Below are positions 61,654 through 64,000 of a DNA stretch of 64,000 bases, one piece after another. Where the stretch lies: assembly GCA_944392555.1 (NCBI GenBank), contig CALXWZ010000003.1, positions 59,808-123,807 of the forward strand, written 5' to 3'. The notes under the pieces were generated by a model. The model searched no databases and was not told the origin of the DNA. It worked only from the letters and a program-made list of their open reading frames with translations. Each line of letters starts with the position of its first letter. Position 1 is the stretch's first letter. This DNA is from an uncultured Alphaproteobacteria bacterium. Lineage in GTDB: Bacteria; Pseudomonadota; Alphaproteobacteria; CAAHEQ01; UBA3637. The position numbers were made by a program, and so were the translations under genes.

Positions 61654-63588
61654 ATGAACTATAAAAAAACGTTATTATACGGCAGTGTTTGCGGATTATT
61701 GATTCTGGGAGCGGGTTATCGGTATTGGTATCCGATGTTGCGCGCGAATTTGCAAGAGAAGATAACCGAATATATGCAAGAATATGCCGAAGAAGAAATC
61801 CAAAAAGAGCAACCGATTTATAAGGCAACCCGCTCTATCCCGAAAGATGCCGACGTGGGGGCTTATTTAGCGGGTATGACCGCCCTTAAAGCGCGTGATT
61901 ATGCCGATGCAGCCGCTTATTTTGAAAAGGTGTATACGGCAGACAGAGAAAATATGATAGCAGCCTCTAATTTGATGGTGTTATATACGATTATGGGCGA
62001 TGTGGAACAGGCTGTGCCGTATGCGCGTCAAATCAATGAATTGGTGTCGAATGAAGCCGATACTCAATCTCGGACAACCGATTCTCTGCCGGTAACCGAT
62101 GAAACACGGGGCGAACGCTTGAATCGCAATTTGTCAGCCCATATTTTAACAGCGCATTCATTTAAGAATCAAGATTATCAATCTGTTTTGGATTACTATA
62201 CGGGAAAAAAAGCAACGGCAACGGATATTGTAATTCAGCCGATTGTTGAAGCGTGGAGCTATGCCGGATTGAATCAACAAGAAAAAGCGTTTGCCATGCT
62301 TGATACAATGAAAGATAAGCGTTTGTTTGGTGTTCAGCAATATCATAAAGCGTTGTTGTATACGTATTTCGGCAATCGGGAACAAGCTAAAGAAATTTAT
62401 CGCTCGTTGGATATGAATCAAATACTATCCGTTAATATGATTGTTTCCATGGCGGAGGTATTTCAGGGAACGCCCGAATGGACGCGCGGGCAACCGGTTT
62501 ATGAACGGTATATGATGTATTTAAAAACGCGTCCGCAGGTATATGATTTGTTGCGACAAGTCGGTGTGCGTCCGATTCGCACGCCACAGCAAGCCGTTGC
62601 CGATATTTATCAAACAATCGCGTTGGCGTTGGCAGGAGCAAATTTTGAAGATAATTCATTGCTTTTTAACGGGATTGCGTGTTATTTGGATGAAGAGTCC
62701 ATGCTGTTAAAAATCAGTCTGGCAGAAGTCTATCAACAAATGGGTTTAAATGATTTGGCGAATGATGTTTACAGGTCCATCCAACCGTCATCGGATATTA
62801 TTCGGTTTAAAGTCGGGCTGAATTTAATATCGGCGCATGAATATCAAGCAGCGTTGGATGTGTTTTTGGATTTAGAAAAACGGAACCCAAAAAATTACTT
62901 AATTCAAGAATTACTCGGTGATATTTATCAAAATTTGCACGAATCGGATTTAGCAATTCAACACTATGAACGGTCAGCTGAATTATTGCAGTTAAGCGAT
63001 CAAAAAATCGGCGTGGCAGAAGCGTTAGTTCGCATTGTGCAAGTTTACGAATCAGAGGGGCAAAAAGAAAAAGTGATTCCGATTTTGCGCAAAGCGCTTG
63101 CGCATGATAATGAAAATGTGTTTGTTTTAAATTATTTGGGATACGAGTTGATAGATCAGGAAGTGAATGTGGATGAGGGATTACGTTATGTACAAAAGGC
63201 GCAGGCGCTCAGTCCGGAAGATCCGTATATTACCGATTCGCTTGCTTGGGGCTATTATAAGAAAGGTGAGTATGAAAGCGCGCTGAAATATGCATTGGAA
63301 GCCGCAGAGGGTGTCTATGATAATGCGATTGTCTATGCGCATTTAGGTGATATCTATCGGGCATTAGGGCGGAAATTAGAGGCCGAAGCGCAATATCGAA
63401 AAGCGTTAGCTGCCAAAAAAGAAAATTCGGTAGCATTAAAGGATTTGTTGCGTCAAAAGATAATCAGTCTGCGCGGGGAAAAGAAGGTTATGCCCGAGTT
63501 GTCCGAATCCGCAAATGCTGATAAGACCGATTCGTCTTTAAAAGAGATGGATTCGCCCATAGATTCGAATCCGAACGTGTTAAAATGA
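61654..63588 (+). CDS. TPR-repeat protein, N-terminally anchored
   Basis: AACGGGGATG(A) precedes the ATG. The 644 residues begin with one hydrophobic segment (about 5-24) and then about ten tetratricopeptide repeats; clear copies are AYLAGMTALKARDYADAAAYF (trimmed), IQELLGDIYQNLHESDLAIQHYERS, DSLAWGYYKKGEYESALKYAL and VYAHLGDIYRALGRKLEAEAQY. This layout suggests a periplasmic scaffold for envelope assembly. Similar large TPR proteins with unknown partners are common in Alphaproteobacteria. A Ser/Asp-rich tail follows the last repeat. Confidence 0.8.
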   Translation: MNYKKTLLYGSVCGLLILGAGYRYWYPMLRANLQEKITEYMQEYAEEEIQKEQPIYKATRSIPKDADVGAYLAGMTALKARDYADAAAYFEKVYTADRENMIAASNLMVLYTIMGDVEQAVPYARQINELVSNEADTQSRTTDSLPVTDETRGERLNRNLSAHILTAHSFKNQDYQSVLDYYTGKKATATDIVIQPIVEAWSYAGLNQQEKAFAMLDTMKDKRLFGVQQYHKALLYTYFGNREQAKEIYRSLDMNQILSVNMIVSMAEVFQGTPEWTRGQPVYERYMMYLKTRPQVYDLLRQVGVRPIRTPQQAVADIYQTIALALAGANFEDNSLLFNGIACYLDEESMLLKISLAEVYQQMGLNDLANDVYRSIQPSSDIIRFKVGLNLISAHEYQAALDVFLDLEKRNPKNYLIQELLGDIYQNLHESDLAIQHYERSAELLQLSDQKIGVAEALVRIVQVYESEGQKEKVIPILRKALAHDNENVFVLNYLGYELIDQEVNVDEGLRYVQKAQALSPEDPYITDSLAWGYYKKGEYESALKYALEAAEGVYDNAIVYAHLGDIYRALGRKLEAEAQYRKALAAKKENSVALKDLLRQKIISLRGEKKVMPELSESANADKTDSSLKEMDSPIDSNPNVLK

Positions 63589-63765
63589 GGAAATTTACTT
63601 TTTTTTGGGGTTTGTGAAGAGATTTTTATGGTGTTTATGGGATAAAGAAAGAGGTTTTAGGGTGTCAAAATCGATGTAAAAGTCGCATCATGAAAGATTT
63701 TGTTCTTCAAAACATCAATAAAAACAGGAAGAAGTAAAAAAGGCGAAAAAAAAGCAAAAAAGATA
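63589..63765. other. Non-coding stretch downstream of the TPR gene
   Basis: A- and G-rich on the plus strand, with no convincing gene or hairpin terminator. It separates the TPR gene from the strong promoter at 63766. Confidence 0.4.
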
Positions 63766-63794
63766 TTGACAGTGGGAGTGGGAAGTGATATAGT
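63766..63794 (+). promoter_or_regulatory. Strong promoter at the right edge
   Basis: TTGACA (63766-63771), 17-base spacer, TATAGT (63789-63794): -35 exact, -10 one base off consensus. This is of the quality seen for the tRNA/tuf and thrS promoters here. Confidence 0.85.
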
Positions 63795-63801
63795 GACACT
63801 C

Positions 63802-64000
63802 ACCGCGACGGAGGAACGGACGAACGAAGAAGTGAGGACGTGAAGCGAAGGAGCGGGGAAGTTGTTGAAGAGAAGAAGTGAATAAGGAAGACGAAAGAAA
63901 ATAGATGCACGGGCAGCGTATAATCGACTGGAATAAGACGGAGCGCAGTCATGTGCATGGAACTATGAAGACGGAGAGTGTATAGGTATGTGAGAGCATA
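63802..64000 (+). ncRNA. Purine-rich leader of an unidentified transcript, cut by the window edge
   Basis: The first 100 or so bases after the strong promoter are almost all G and A (GACGGAGGAACGGACG and similar), with no start codon behind a ribosome site and no long frame. A stable-RNA or rRNA operon leader would fit, but no 16S sequence is reached before the edge. The identity is open. Confidence 0.35.

Overview
The window is a continuous stretch of chromosome from a Gram-negative, moderately AT-rich bacterium (about 40% G+C by eye). It is most likely an alphaproteobacterium of the host-associated, low-G+C kind. Three things point there: LPS-type outer-membrane genes (lptE, an OprB-like porin, a YgiW/QseBC-type system), GatCAB amidotransferase with the alphaproteobacterial lptE-holA and rsmG-parA-parB gene orders, and a pilin-like protein whose methylation motif reads G|RSMVEML. 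The last is a signature I associate from memory with uncultured gut Alphaproteobacteria. I see no rRNA gene, transposase, integrase, prophage block or CRISPR array.

Layout. 1-5.4 kb: an SH3-like secreted protein (cut by the window edge), a dUTPase-fold protein without its catalytic residues, a secreted MORN-like protein, a PreT-type flavoprotein and a membrane-bound metallo-hydrolase. 5.8-12 kb: an MFS transporter, two tiny coupled reading frames, a coiled-coil membrane protein with MazEF in one operon, miaA, lptE-holA. 12-15.6 kb: a 1002-residue cysteine-rich pilin-like protein, behind which lies a diverged copy of the 3' end of thrS with its terminator. 15.6-24.2 kb: tRNA-Tyr, tRNA-Gly and tuf; gatCAB; a small membrane protein with a sequestered ribosome site; an HNH protein; thrS. 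24.2-28 kb: a solute-binding protein coupled to a soluble histidine kinase, and a small membrane-anchored protein.

28-33.5 kb holds the replication and segregation hub: parB-parA-rsmG with two parS-like 16-mers, dnaQ, and a 572-base gap with five DnaA boxes that I read as the chromosomal origin, then cysS. 33.5-42 kb: an M23 peptidase, xseA (ending in a clamp-binding-type QLSLF), tadA, an RluB-type pseudouridine synthase, rsmD, an LtaS-like phosphotransferase and transketolase.

41.9-51.7 kb is the most unusual block. It has a membrane-anchored family-2 glycosyltransferase, an ABC-2 exporter (ATPase and two DUF990-type permeases), a family-10 glycosyltransferase with a signal peptide, two arylsulfate sulfotransferases, a small exported protein and an OprB-like porin. 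I read it as an envelope module for exporting a substrate and for periplasmic glycosyl or sulfuryl transfer. This is inference. 51.8-55.5 kb: a PanE-type reductase, then ygiW-qseB-qseC behind a textbook CTTAA-N6-CTTAA operator. 55.6-63.6 kb: pnp, rpsO, truB, serS, a uracil-DNA-glycosylase-fold protein that has lost its active-site motifs, and a TPR protein. The window ends with a near-consensus promoter driving a purine-rich, non-coding leader.

Themes for follow-up: the origin with parS sites; the secreted glycosyltransferase and sulfotransferase block; the cysteine-rich pilin with collagen-like triplets and a hitch-hiking thrS tail; and two uracil-handling folds in one window that both look catalytically dead.
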